Position numbers and translations under genes: made by a program. DNA of 15,355 bases from Bacteroidia bacterium (GTDB taxonomy: Bacteria; Bacteroidota; Bacteroidia; Chitinophagales; Saprospiraceae): positions 1 through 15,355 of the forward strand of contig JAUILM010000046.1 of NCBI GenBank assembly GCA_030432855.1. Reading direction: 5' to 3'. This document shows, in pieces, positions 1 through 7,575 of this stretch. Position 1 is the first letter of the stretch. The number at the start of each line of letters is the position of its first letter. A model generated the notes under the pieces. It made no database searches, was not told the DNA's origin, and was given only the letters and a program-made list of their open reading frames with translations.

Positions 1-1998
1 TGCATATTCATCGCCAAAAAATTCACTGCCCATCATATTTGGCCATCTTGATTTCAACACTTTGAAAAAGTGTGTCTTAGCCTCAGTAGTATATACTTCT
101 GGAGAAGCAGGCAATTCAGTAACTATCGACAAAAGAAATAGGTATGCGGCCCTCATGCGTCCATTTAGACCTGACACAGGATCGATCTGGGATTCTCTCC
201 AATTGGGGAAAGTTACATTGTTATAAACCTGATATCCACCTGCATTATCCACATGTACATTCTTGTAGGATTGAGATATCGGATTAAATATGGGAAGATC
301 AAGTTGCTTTCTGTCTGATTCTAACCATATTTCCCTCTCAAATTCACGTCTCTTCACCTGTATAGATCTAGTCTTTCCTTTATAAGAATCGTATTCATTT
401 TTAGAAGTACATTGGACCACCTCAAAGTCATCAAATTTATTATCAGAGAGCAAGAGCTGTTCTATCTGTTGAGCTATCCGTGGATGAAGAGTACTTGTAT
501 CATAACTAATCTGCAACAAGTCTCTGAGAGAGTACAAATATGAATGATCTTCATTTAACGCAAATCGCATGCTGCGCATAATGACGGACCGCACCTTGTG
601 TGGTTCTACGAGGTTACGGAGTTTTTCAATGGCACGAGAGGTCATTTCCTCGAGATCTCTCTCCCTTAACATAGCTCCAACTATCATTTGGACAAGTTCC
701 TCATCATTGTCGGAAATAAAGGCCTCATCAAGGGTCAAATCTAAACCCTCATTTCCAATACTATTGGTAGCAACTGGTACCCGATAGGAAATTGCCTCGC
801 ATATTTTACCTTTCACTCCTGCACCTGCCTGCAGGGGACAAATCGAAAGAAATACTTGTGAATATAGTGATGCTAAATCTTCATCGCATAATTGCCCGAG
901 AAACTCAACCCCATCTATTTTAGCCAGGTTTCGGACATTATCAGGGGCATTTGTTCCTACTATTAGTAGTCGGGCATCAGAAATTTTCGCCCGTATCGCC
1001 GGGACTAATCTCCTGGCTATGTGGTCCACGGCAAACACATTTGGAACATGCCAAAATCCACCAATAAAAATCATATCATTGGTTCCGGGATCTTTATATT
1101 CCAGAGCAATTTCTGCATGAATGTTGGAAATAACCCATGTATTCAAGCCCGGCAGCTCTTGCTGCAGAAGATCCTTTTCCTTTTCGGACACTACCCACAC
1201 AATATCAGCAGCTTCATATGCGGACAACTCAAGCTCCTTATTCTTCTCCACTTTGTCAACTGTATATTCGTCAGATAAGCCAATCAATCGCTCCTCCCGT
1301 ACGTAGTGAAGGTCAACAGAGTCTATCGCTGTTGCTGCCATGGGAAATAGATCCAAAAGAAATTTACAGTCCCAATAGCGATTAAAAAAGTTGAATAGTA
1401 TGAGGTCAATATGACGGACCTGCGCCTTAAATTCCTTCAGGCTGCTTTGAAAGTATATCTGAATGCCAAGTCTGCTTAACTTCTCTCTATATTTAATTGT
1501 AGGATCTTCCTGCATACAATAGATGACAACATTGAAATCCTCAGCGAGAATCTTCAATATTTCAGTTGCTCTGCGACCTCCACTGCTTGCATCAAAATCA
1601 GGGAGCAATAGTGTTACATACAGTATCGATTCCTTTCCGGAATTCATTCTGGCAACTCGCCTCATACCATACTCATACTCCTGATGATCGTCATAGGATG
1701 GTATACTGTTGCCAATCTTTGTTTTAAACTGTGAAAAGGTAGATGGAAATAATAAGTGAAGGAAGTTTTGAAAGATCTGCCGGAATGACTCTCCGTTGCG
1801 AACTGCCCAATACAGCGTATAGATATGCCTCGCAGGAGCTGTAATGAACCACCCAATCCTAAAGCTCAATGAAGTTCGTAGCTCATTAATTACTTTCTTC
1901 TGATAGCTGACTGTCCGTCTTAACCTATCAATTTCTACCTTATGCAAATTAGATGAAGTGGCATTCTTACTGGGGTGCCTTAAATCACCTTTTCTCAT
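1..1998 (-). CDS. Glycosyltransferase (GT-B, family 4-like) with putative C-terminal methyltransferase part; partial, runs off left edge
   Basis: An uninterrupted minus-strand frame of 666 codons starts at ATG 1996-1998 and leaves the window without a stop, so the C-terminus is missing. Residues ~19-44 form a charged, heptad-like stretch ending in an LRTSLSFRIG motif, as often found at the N-terminus of multidomain polysaccharide glycosyltransferases. Residues ~125-300 fit the N-terminal Rossmann half of a GT-B enzyme. Residues ~309-445 look like the nucleotide-sugar-binding half (Glyco_trans_1_4): MIFIGGFWH near 309, LLIVGT, VEFLGQ, then a GAGVKGKICEAI block with E401 and PVATNSIGNEGL. After ~520 the sequence (NWRES at ~599, GLNGRMRA, a TEA segment, VLKSRWPNMMGSEFFGD near the edge) resembles the start of a class I methyltransferase family seen in polysaccharide loci, from memory. 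It probably adds sugars to cell-surface polysaccharide; donor and acceptor are not predictable. The gene is AT-richer than its neighbours. The glycosyltransferase call is firm, the methyltransferase call tentative. Confidence 0.8.
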   Translation of the reverse strand, partial: MRKGDLRHPSKNATSSNLHKVEIDRLRRTVSYQKKVINELRTSLSFRIGWFITAPARHIYTLYWAVRNGESFRQIFQNFLHLLFPSTFSQFKTKIGNSIPSYDDHQEYEYGMRRVARMNSGKESILYVTLLLPDFDASSGGRRATEILKILAEDFNVVIYCMQEDPTIKYREKLSRLGIQIYFQSSLKEFKAQVRHIDLILFNFFNRYWDCKFLLDLFPMAATAIDSVDLHYVREERLIGLSDEYTVDKVEKNKELELSAYEAADIVWVVSEKEKDLLQQELPGLNTWVISNIHAEIALEYKDPGTNDMIFIGGFWHVPNVFAVDHIARRLVPAIRAKISDARLLIVGTNAPDNVRNLAKIDGVEFLGQLCDEDLASLYSQVFLSICPLQAGAGVKGKICEAISYRVPVATNSIGNEGLDLTLDEAFISDNDEELVQMIVGAMLRERDLEEMTSRAIEKLRNLVEPHKVRSVIMRSMRFALNEDHSYLYSLRDLLQISYDTSTLHPRIAQQIEQLLLSDNKFDDFEVVQCTSKNEYDSYKGKTRSIQVKRREFEREIWLESDRKQLDLPIFNPISQSYKNVHVDNAGGYQVYNNVTFPNWRESQIDPVSGLNGRMRAAYLFLLSIVTELPASPEVYTTEAKTHFFKVLKSRWPNMMGSEFFGDEYA

Positions 1999-2077
1999 CT
2001 CTCAGCTTTTCAAAAAGGTTCGCAAGGTAAGTATTTATAGTGCTTTTCAAGAGGTAAAAAACGACTCGGCAATACAG

Positions 2078-3070
2078 CTAGATGACCATTTTCGACATGA
2101 CCCTGTTGGTTCTGGCTGCTGAAACACCGGTGCTTGGGCAGGTTCCCCGACCCAGAAGATCATCGACCACGGTCTGAATAAGCGGTTGCTGAATGTGTTT
2201 GGGCATTTCAAATTCAAATACTTCTCTACCCCCTTTGTCCGTTTCCAAAATCACTTTGTTGTCTCCAAAATTTTGGTATTTGATAGTACCTTTTGAGCCA
2301 ATCAAGGTAGTCACTTCCTCAGTCGCCACCTGCGCAGTAGTAAAGCACCACATGCCCATACCCAGCACACCGCTTTCGAAAGCGAAACTGCCGGAAACAA
2401 TATCTTCTGCTTCATACGCGCTGGCCTGGTTCGTGGCGAATCCATTGGTCTCGGCAATCGGCCCCAGCAGATAGTCCAGAAAATCCAACTGATGTGAAGC
2501 CAGGTCAAAAAAATAACCCGCTCCTGCGATGGATGGATCGACCCGCCAGTTTTGATCTTCTACCGGTTGATACAATTCGGCTGTTTTGAGTAGACTGATT
2601 TGAACACCACGAATATCTCCTAGTACACCACCATCCACCAATGCCTTTATTTTGAGAAAATTAGGTAGGCATCTCCGATAGTAGGCTACATATAGAGGCA
2701 CACTATGCTGCTCACATGCCTGAATCATCATCTCGCACTCTTCGTCGGTACGTGCCATGGGTTTTTCTACGTAGACGGGTTTACCCGCCTCTGCCACCTT
2801 GCGTGTAAGCTCCGCATGTGCGTTGGGAGGTGTGGCAATATACACGGCATTGATATCCGGATCATTGATCAGTTGATCGGCATTATCATACCATTTTGGT
2901 ACATTATGTCTTCGTGCATAATCAGCTGCCTTATCTCCATTGCGCCGCATCACTGCCACTAACGACGAGTCATCGATCAACTGCATGGCGGGAGCACTCT
3001 TTACTTCACACACATCACCTACACCTAAGATCCCCCAGCGAATTGATTCACCTGCTATTTTCTTGTTCAT
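2078..3070 (-). CDS. Gfo/Idh/MocA-family NAD(P)-dependent oxidoreductase
   Basis: This 330-residue cytoplasmic protein (no signal peptide) has the full family layout. The N-terminal Rossmann fold begins with WGILGVGDV (G16, G18), followed by AVYIATPPNAH (~75-85) and the catalytic-lysine motif VEKPMA (K103). The C-terminal sheet domain carries GYFFDLASHQLD, where D189 and H193 sit at the usual acid/base positions. Family members oxidise or reduce hydroxyls of sugars, inositols and sugar acids using NAD(P). It starts at ATG 3068-3070 with no strong Shine-Dalgarno site. It lies 85 bases downstream of the isomerase gene on the same strand, with an inverted repeat between them, and stops 79 bases before the glycosyltransferase start. 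The context suggests sugar or polyol oxidation together with the isomerase and the divergent zinc dehydrogenase. The third Gly of the nucleotide loop is replaced (GVGDVC), which I believe is normal in this subgroup. The substrate is unknown. Confidence 0.9.
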   Translation of the reverse strand: MNKKIAGESIRWGILGVGDVCEVKSAPAMQLIDDSSLVAVMRRNGDKAADYARRHNVPKWYDNADQLINDPDINAVYIATPPNAHAELTRKVAEAGKPVYVEKPMARTDEECEMMIQACEQHSVPLYVAYYRRCLPNFLKIKALVDGGVLGDIRGVQISLLKTAELYQPVEDQNWRVDPSIAGAGYFFDLASHQLDFLDYLLGPIAETNGFATNQASAYEAEDIVSGSFAFESGVLGMGMWCFTTAQVATEEVTTLIGSKGTIKYQNFGDNKVILETDKGGREVFEFEMPKHIQQPLIQTVVDDLLGRGTCPSTGVSAARTNRVMSKMVI

Positions 3071-3090
3071 TTAACCACTTGTTTGAATCT

Positions 3091-3136
3091 ATAGAAAGGA
3101 GTGATGGAGAAAAAATTCAAGATCACTCCTTTTTAT
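3091..3136. terminator. Imperfect inverted repeat, possible terminator or attenuator
   Basis: Arms 3091-3105 and 3122-3136 are complementary at 14 of 15 positions around a 16-base spacer; the uninterrupted core is AAAGGAGTGAT (3095-3105) with ATCACTCCTTT (3122-3132). It sits between the stop of the isomerase gene (3156) and the start of the oxidoreductase gene (3070). In a plus-strand transcript the one non-matching position is a G-U pair and the stem is followed by T-rich sequence. In the minus-strand transcript it is a C-A mismatch and the trailing T-run is short (TTTCTAT). It may end or reduce transcription between the two minus-strand genes, or be a protein-binding site; sequence alone does not decide. 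Confidence 0.45.
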
Positions 3137-3155
3137 CTTTAACGTATAAATCCCA

Positions 3156-4058
3156 TTATCCACGTGAAGCTATTTCCTGCTGGATTTCTTCTAAGAAAGG
3201 TTTTAGGCGCTCTCGTGGATCAGAGGGCGGCAATGTCTCAATAGGGATGTAGCCCCGATAGCCCACCTCCATGAAAATATCGACCAGCTTCTTTACGTCA
3301 GTGCGTTCCTGTTGATCATTCTTATAGACAAACTCCTTGATCTGCCAGGTGCGGGCGTAGGGTGCCAAAGCACGCACCTCCTCATAGGGATCTGTCAGTC
3401 TCTGACTTCCAATATCAAGTTCCAATCCGAACCAGGGATCCTGTACCTGATCCAGAACGGATTTGACTTCCTCTACACTACGTAATGCGTCGAAGTGATT
3501 TTGTAAAACAATCATCACACCATGATCCCGGGCAAAGTCAACACATTGCCAAAGGCAATCCACTATCCATTTATGTACTTCTGACGGAGGTACTCCCTCT
3601 GGCATTTTAGCACCGGCAAATACTCTTAATGCAGGAGCATCAAGCTTAGCGGAAACTTCCACCCATCGCTTGGTGAGTTCGACATTCTCCTGCCTGGCCT
3701 TTCGGTCCGGAAGAGCAAAATCATTCCGTATACCGGTGCCACTAATGTCCAGGCCGTTTACAAATGCATGACGTTTGATTTCGTAGATGTAGGCGTCACT
3801 CGGCACATCGGGATAGCCGGGAAAATAGTATCCCGTTGGGTCCACAGCATCAAATCCTATTTCAGCGCAGAGGTCGAATGCCTCCGGCAAAGTCATGGTG
3901 CCATCCGTCAAAAGTTGATTGAATGAGTAAATGTTGCAGCTTGATTTGATCTTCGCCTTTGATTTTGTCTGAACCTGATGGTCCTTCCCATAAAGAGGAA
4001 GACATGCTGACATGGCAGTTCCCGCCGCCAGATTACTAATAAATTTTCTTCGTTGCAA
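3156..4058 (-). CDS. Tat-exported sugar isomerase/epimerase-like TIM-barrel protein
   Basis: A 300-residue protein of the xylose isomerase-like TIM-barrel family (AP_endonuc_2). It starts with a TTG codon (4056-4058): an in-frame TAA stop lies 5 codons upstream, no ATG lies between, and the next in-frame ATG (residue 16) would cut the signal in half. The N-terminus, RRKFI at residues 3-7 followed by a small-residue hydrophobic stretch, is a Tat signal, so the folded protein probably goes to the periplasm; MSAC at 16-19 is only a poor lipobox. Barrel motifs: FDLCAEIGFDAVDP (61-74), IVLQNHFD (Q186, N187, H188), FGLELDIGS (D215), WQIKEF (K241, E242) and YIPIETL (E274). These are the usual metal and substrate positions, except that the glutamate common before NH is Q186, as I recall for a recognised subgroup. 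Probable role: isomerisation or epimerisation of a sugar or keto-sugar. Neighbouring oxidoreductase genes support a carbohydrate pathway. Confidence 0.85.
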   Translation of the reverse strand: MQRRKFISNLAAGTAMSACLPLYGKDHQVQTKSKAKIKSSCNIYSFNQLLTDGTMTLPEAFDLCAEIGFDAVDPTGYYFPGYPDVPSDAYIYEIKRHAFVNGLDISGTGIRNDFALPDRKARQENVELTKRWVEVSAKLDAPALRVFAGAKMPEGVPPSEVHKWIVDCLWQCVDFARDHGVMIVLQNHFDALRSVEEVKSVLDQVQDPWFGLELDIGSQRLTDPYEEVRALAPYARTWQIKEFVYKNDQQERTDVKKLVDIFMEVGYRGYIPIETLPPSDPRERLKPFLEEIQQEIASRG

Positions 4059-4149
4059 TTTGTTCTGTTTTTAGTTTGTATTAAATGATAAGGTCCTTTG
4101 AAAGTAATAAAAAGGATTACATTGAGCTTTCAGAAAACAGAAGAATACG
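4059..4149. promoter_or_regulatory. Divergent intergenic region between isomerase and zinc dehydrogenase genes
   Basis: These 91 AT-rich bases separate the divergent starts of the isomerase (TTG at 4058) and the dehydrogenase (ATG at 4150), so both promoters should lie here or slightly inside the genes. A TTTG at 4097-4100 followed after 17 bases by TACATTGA (4118-4125) is a poor match to the Bacteroidota TTTG/TAnnTTTG pattern. I find no convincing operator palindrome. The region is listed for its position, not for a clear motif. Confidence 0.4.
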
Positions 4150-5163
4150 ATGCGAGCAATAGTCTGTGAGTCCCCGGGCAATCTAAAGGTTTTTGAAAAG
4201 GAGAAGCCCTCTCCTGCTCCTGGAGAAGCTCTGCTCAAAATTAAGCATGTTGGAATCTGTGGCACCGATCTACATGCCTATGCTGGAAACCAGGCCTTTT
4301 TTACCTATCCAAGGATTCTGGGCCATGAGCTGAGCGCAGAAGTGGTAGATATTAATGGGACCGCTGATCATCTGAAGGTTGGAGATCGTGTCATAATCAT
4401 TCCCTATATACATTGTGGTTCTTGCAGAGCATGTGTTGTGGGAAAAACCAATTGCTGTACCTCCCTAAAAGTCTTTGGTGTGCATATAGATGGTGGGATG
4501 CAGGAATTCGTCACCTATCCTTCTGATCTTTTGATCGCAGCACCAGATCTGTCACCTTCAGCCATGGCCATCATAGAGCCCCTCTGCATAGGCTGGCACG
4601 CCGTGAAGCGCGCTGGTCTACATCCCGGTGATGTGGTGGTCGTATCGGGATGTGGACCTATCGGACAGGGCATTATCTGGTCGGCAAAGTCCTACGGTGC
4701 CAGGGTAATCGCCTGCGATCTAAATGAGTTTAGACTTGAGCAAGCAGTCAAGCACTTTGGGGCAGATCACTCCCTACTCGTGGGACCTGATGTTCAAGAT
4801 CAATTAAGTCAAATCACAAAAGGCAAAATGGCCGATGTTGCTTTCGATGCTACCGGTATTAAACCCGCTATGGAAAAAGGTATCGACTATGTGGGAGCCG
4901 GAGGACAGTATATTCTTGTCGGTTTATATAACGGGGAGCTGTCATTCCATCATCCCTCCCTGCATGCACGGGAGATATCTTTACTGTGTAGTAGAAATGC
5001 GACCCGGCAAGATTTTGAAGAAGTCATTAATGCCATTGATAATCATGGCTTTCCACTGGAAAACTATGTAACCCACAAGGCTAATTTTGTAGAATTTTCA
5101 GAAAAGATCCAGGAGTGGAGTGACCCTAAGAACCAGGTCATTAAAGCCATGCTGGATTTGTAG
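4150..5163 (+). CDS. Zinc-dependent medium-chain alcohol/polyol dehydrogenase
   Basis: A 337-residue medium-chain dehydrogenase, full length for the family, cytoplasmic. The catalytic zinc ligands are present: C37 (GICGTD), H59-E60 (GHE) and E143 (IIEPL). The structural zinc lobe is intact with C89, C92, C95 and C103 at the classical 3-3-8 spacing. The NAD-binding fold has SGCGPIGQG (glycines 167, 169, 172), and D190 at the end of the second strand points to NAD rather than NADP. Overall it resembles the L-threonine/sorbitol/L-galactonate-type dehydrogenases (RspB/YjjN-like) used in sugar-acid and deoxysugar catabolism. That narrower link is from memory and the substrate is not proven. ATG 4150-4152 is preceded by AGAAG, a modest ribosome-binding site. 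It is transcribed away from the isomerase/oxidoreductase pair and converges on the decarboxylase gene, with 6 bases between stop codons. Confidence 0.92.
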   Translation: MRAIVCESPGNLKVFEKEKPSPAPGEALLKIKHVGICGTDLHAYAGNQAFFTYPRILGHELSAEVVDINGTADHLKVGDRVIIIPYIHCGSCRACVVGKTNCCTSLKVFGVHIDGGMQEFVTYPSDLLIAAPDLSPSAMAIIEPLCIGWHAVKRAGLHPGDVVVVSGCGPIGQGIIWSAKSYGARVIACDLNEFRLEQAVKHFGADHSLLVGPDVQDQLSQITKGKMADVAFDATGIKPAMEKGIDYVGAGGQYILVGLYNGELSFHHPSLHAREISLLCSRNATRQDFEEVINAIDNHGFPLENYVTHKANFVEFSEKIQEWSDPKNQVIKAMLDL

Positions 5164-5169
5164 ATCGTA

Positions 5170-6579
5170 TTAAACGTTCACACCTACGCTCTTAATTGCC
5201 TTTTCGAATGAAGCTGCCGTTTTGACGATATCATCATACGTAGTAGCCCATGAACAAATGCTGACTCGGATGACACGCTCTCCCTTCCAGGTTGATCCAC
5301 CCACCCAGCAAACTCTTTCTTCCTGAATGGCCTTTAGCACCTGATCGGTCTTCAGATCACTTTCTGCTTTCACCAATACCTGATTGAAAACTACCTGATT
5401 AGGTATTTCAAAACCTTCGACCAGTGATAATTTTTCGGTGAGCTGATGGGCTCGAAGACACATGGTCGATATCATCTGGGCAATACCTTTCTTACCCAGG
5501 TACTTGAGAGCTGCCCACAATTCGAATATGCGGGCCCTTCGAGACATCTCAGGGGTGTAGAACATTCCATCCCGGTCATCTCCCTTCACTATATAACCAC
5601 CTGACATATGCAACGCGCTGACGAGTGCCTCCCGATCTGCACATAATATGATACCGCTATCATAGGGAGCGTTGAGTGTCTTGTGAGCATCCACGGCCCA
5701 GGAGGTGCCATGTTCTAATCCATTGACTAACCATTTGAGGTTGGGTACCGCAGCTGCCCACAAGCCAAAAGCTCCATCAATATGAATCCAGGCTCCCGCA
5801 TCTTTTGCTTTCTTACAAAGGGCACCGAAATTATCGAAGGATCCACTATTGACATTACCAGCCTGAAGAATCAGGATGGTCCGATCATCTAATGCCGGGA
5901 CCTGGTCCACCTGGATACGCCCCTGATCATCTACATCTACCCATTCCACATTACTTTGACCAAAGCCTAACAGAGAAATAGCTTTGCGGATGGTACTATG
6001 GGCATCCTTACCTGTGAAAATACGAATGGGAGGCGCATTCCGTAATCCATGTTCATTTACATCCCATCCCTGATTTTTGTAAATACGATACCTGGCAGCA
6101 GCCAACCCACAAAACGAAGCCATCGAAGAGCCGGAGACAAATCCGGCAGCTGTGTTATCTGGCAGACCAAAGAGATCAACTAACCACTTTTCAACCGTCA
6201 TCTCCAGACGGGCACTAATCGGTGAAAGTACCTGCATAGCCCCATTCTGATCCCAATAAGCGGTAAGAATCTTGGCGGCTAATGATGCTGGCAGTATACT
6301 ACCATTTACAAATCCAAAATAACGACCACCCACCTGTGTCAGTGTTGCAGGAGCACCGTATTGGTGTAATTGATCAATGATTTGCTCCCCGCTCGTAGCG
6401 TCCTCAGAAAGCTCTTCATCAAATACACACAGACCATCTAAAGCGGCTTCGGAGGGATATACCGGACGATCAAAAACTTCGTCTAGATACTGTTGACCAT
6501 AGGACTGAGCTGCGTCATATAATTCAAATCGCCGGATATCATCAAAAATCCGATCCTGAATTTCTGTTGTATTTTTCAT
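5170..6579 (-). CDS. Pyridoxal-phosphate-dependent amino acid decarboxylase (group II)
   Basis: A 469-residue fold-type I PLP enzyme of the aromatic-L-amino-acid/glutamate decarboxylase family. Motifs in order: GRYFGFVNGS (85-94, substrate side), FVSGSSMASF (147-156, phosphate-binding loop), KDAHSTIRKA (H194, which stacks on the cofactor ring), IHIDGAFGLWAA (D268, which contacts the pyridine nitrogen) and WAVDAHKTLNAPYDSG (K300, Schiff-base lysine). All key residues are intact, so it should be active. The family removes the alpha-carboxyl group from an amino acid to give an amine; the substrate (aromatic, acidic or diamino acid) cannot be told from the sequence. It starts at ATG 6577-6579, only 16 bases after the stop of the ANT(6)-like gene, so the two are probably cotranscribed with this gene second. 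Its stop is 6 bases from the convergent dehydrogenase stop, leaving no separate terminator. Confidence 0.92.
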   Translation of the reverse strand: MKNTTEIQDRIFDDIRRFELYDAAQSYGQQYLDEVFDRPVYPSEAALDGLCVFDEELSEDATSGEQIIDQLHQYGAPATLTQVGGRYFGFVNGSILPASLAAKILTAYWDQNGAMQVLSPISARLEMTVEKWLVDLFGLPDNTAAGFVSGSSMASFCGLAAARYRIYKNQGWDVNEHGLRNAPPIRIFTGKDAHSTIRKAISLLGFGQSNVEWVDVDDQGRIQVDQVPALDDRTILILQAGNVNSGSFDNFGALCKKAKDAGAWIHIDGAFGLWAAAVPNLKWLVNGLEHGTSWAVDAHKTLNAPYDSGIILCADREALVSALHMSGGYIVKGDDRDGMFYTPEMSRRARIFELWAALKYLGKKGIAQMISTMCLRAHQLTEKLSLVEGFEIPNQVVFNQVLVKAESDLKTDQVLKAIQEERVCWVGGSTWKGERVIRVSICSWATTYDDIVKTAASFEKAIKSVGVNV

Positions 6580-6595
6580 CTGTGGAATTCTCTGC

Positions 6596-7456
6596 CTAGT
6601 AAGTAGCTCTCAAATATTCCAAATACTTTCGGACATTTTGAGCCTCCTTGCTATTATATTTTAATGAAAGTATATTCCCTACTTCCCGGGAATACTCATG
6701 AAATAAGTCCATCATCAGAAACACAGCCTTCCACATATTCTCCTGATGGTGGTCACTGCAGGTTCCCAGAATAACCTGCCATTCTTCTTGAGGAAAGAAC
6801 TTCCCGAGCCGTTTTCCAGCTTTACCGGGATTCAAAGGAAATCCATGCCGAGCTCCCGCAGTCCATCCCAACATCCGCAGGAACATCCCACGAACCGGTC
6901 CTTCCATCATATGTCGGGCATAAAAAGGCTGCGCACGACATATCCCTTTGGCCACATAGGTCACTACCCACCAAAATTCATTACAGCAATCTTCGTAGGC
7001 TTTTTGAGAGGGCGGCCAAACACTATGAGATCTCTTAGTCAGGCCGATACCATCCAGAATCTGCGTTTTGTCCAATATGACCTGGAAAGGATCATCCAAA
7101 GTAAGGGTCTCTAGCAACCCCAAGTCGTACAAAGTCAAATCGATACGATTGTGATCGCTGAACAACATCAGATAGGTGTAGCGGCCTGGCTCAACGGGAT
7201 CCGATTCGTACAAGTTCATCTCCTCAGGCTTCTGTGTGATCAATCGTGGTCCAAAAACATCGATCCAGCTGGGATCCGAGAGGAAAGGCTGGATTTGATC
7301 TACCAGGAATATGATGTCAAAATCCTGAAAGTCATCCAAGGTCTGGGTGCCATCAGCCGCTCTTGATCCTTCCAAAATCACGGCCTGCACAGCCTCTCTT
7401 TCCATAGCTACCTTTCTGATTAATGCCATCATTTCTGCAGTGGTACGTCTTTCCAT
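6596..7456 (-). CDS. Aminoglycoside 6-adenylyltransferase family protein, ANT(6)/AadK-like
   Basis: With the chosen start the protein has 286 residues, matching the roughly 285-300 of ANT(6)/AadK streptomycin adenylyltransferases. Family blocks are clear: ILEGSRA (27-33), the nucleotidyltransferase acidic pair in DFQDFDI (D45, D47), YLMLFSDHNRIDLTL with a third acid (D106), and CCNEFWWVVTYVAKGICR (157-174), the most diagnostic stretch of the family. Known members transfer AMP from ATP to the 6-hydroxyl of streptomycin. Whether this protein acts on an antibiotic is not shown, since chromosomal relatives can have other or unknown substrates. The frame extends upstream to a TTG at 7517-7519. I chose ATG 7454-7456 because it places the protein start as in characterised family members; ATG 7472-7474 is the alternative. 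It is the first gene of a probable operon with the decarboxylase 16 bases downstream, and is divergent from the T9SS cargo gene. Confidence 0.85.
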   Translation of the reverse strand: MERRTTAEMMALIRKVAMEREAVQAVILEGSRAADGTQTLDDFQDFDIIFLVDQIQPFLSDPSWIDVFGPRLITQKPEEMNLYESDPVEPGRYTYLMLFSDHNRIDLTLYDLGLLETLTLDDPFQVILDKTQILDGIGLTKRSHSVWPPSQKAYEDCCNEFWWVVTYVAKGICRAQPFYARHMMEGPVRGMFLRMLGWTAGARHGFPLNPGKAGKRLGKFFPQEEWQVILGTCSDHHQENMWKAVFLMMDLFHEYSREVGNILSLKYNSKEAQNVRKYLEYLRATY

Positions 7457-7575
7457 ACTTCTGTTGCTTACCATCAATTGAAAATACAGATATCGATAAT
7501 AGTGTCGCTTTATCTGCAATCATTTCGACCCCGGATCGTTTAAATGCTTGTTCAGCAGGTATAATTCCTTTGCTG

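Noticed and set aside
2705..3252. Open plus-strand frames of 85 and 118 codons overlapping the oxidoreductase and isomerase genes
   Set aside because: Both are antisense to well-supported genes and have low-complexity, Cys/His-rich shadow composition.
6596..7456. Reading the ANT(6)-like gene as an acquired resistance cassette
   Set aside because: No transposase, integrase, attC-like repeat or composition break flanks it; it looks like a resident chromosomal gene.
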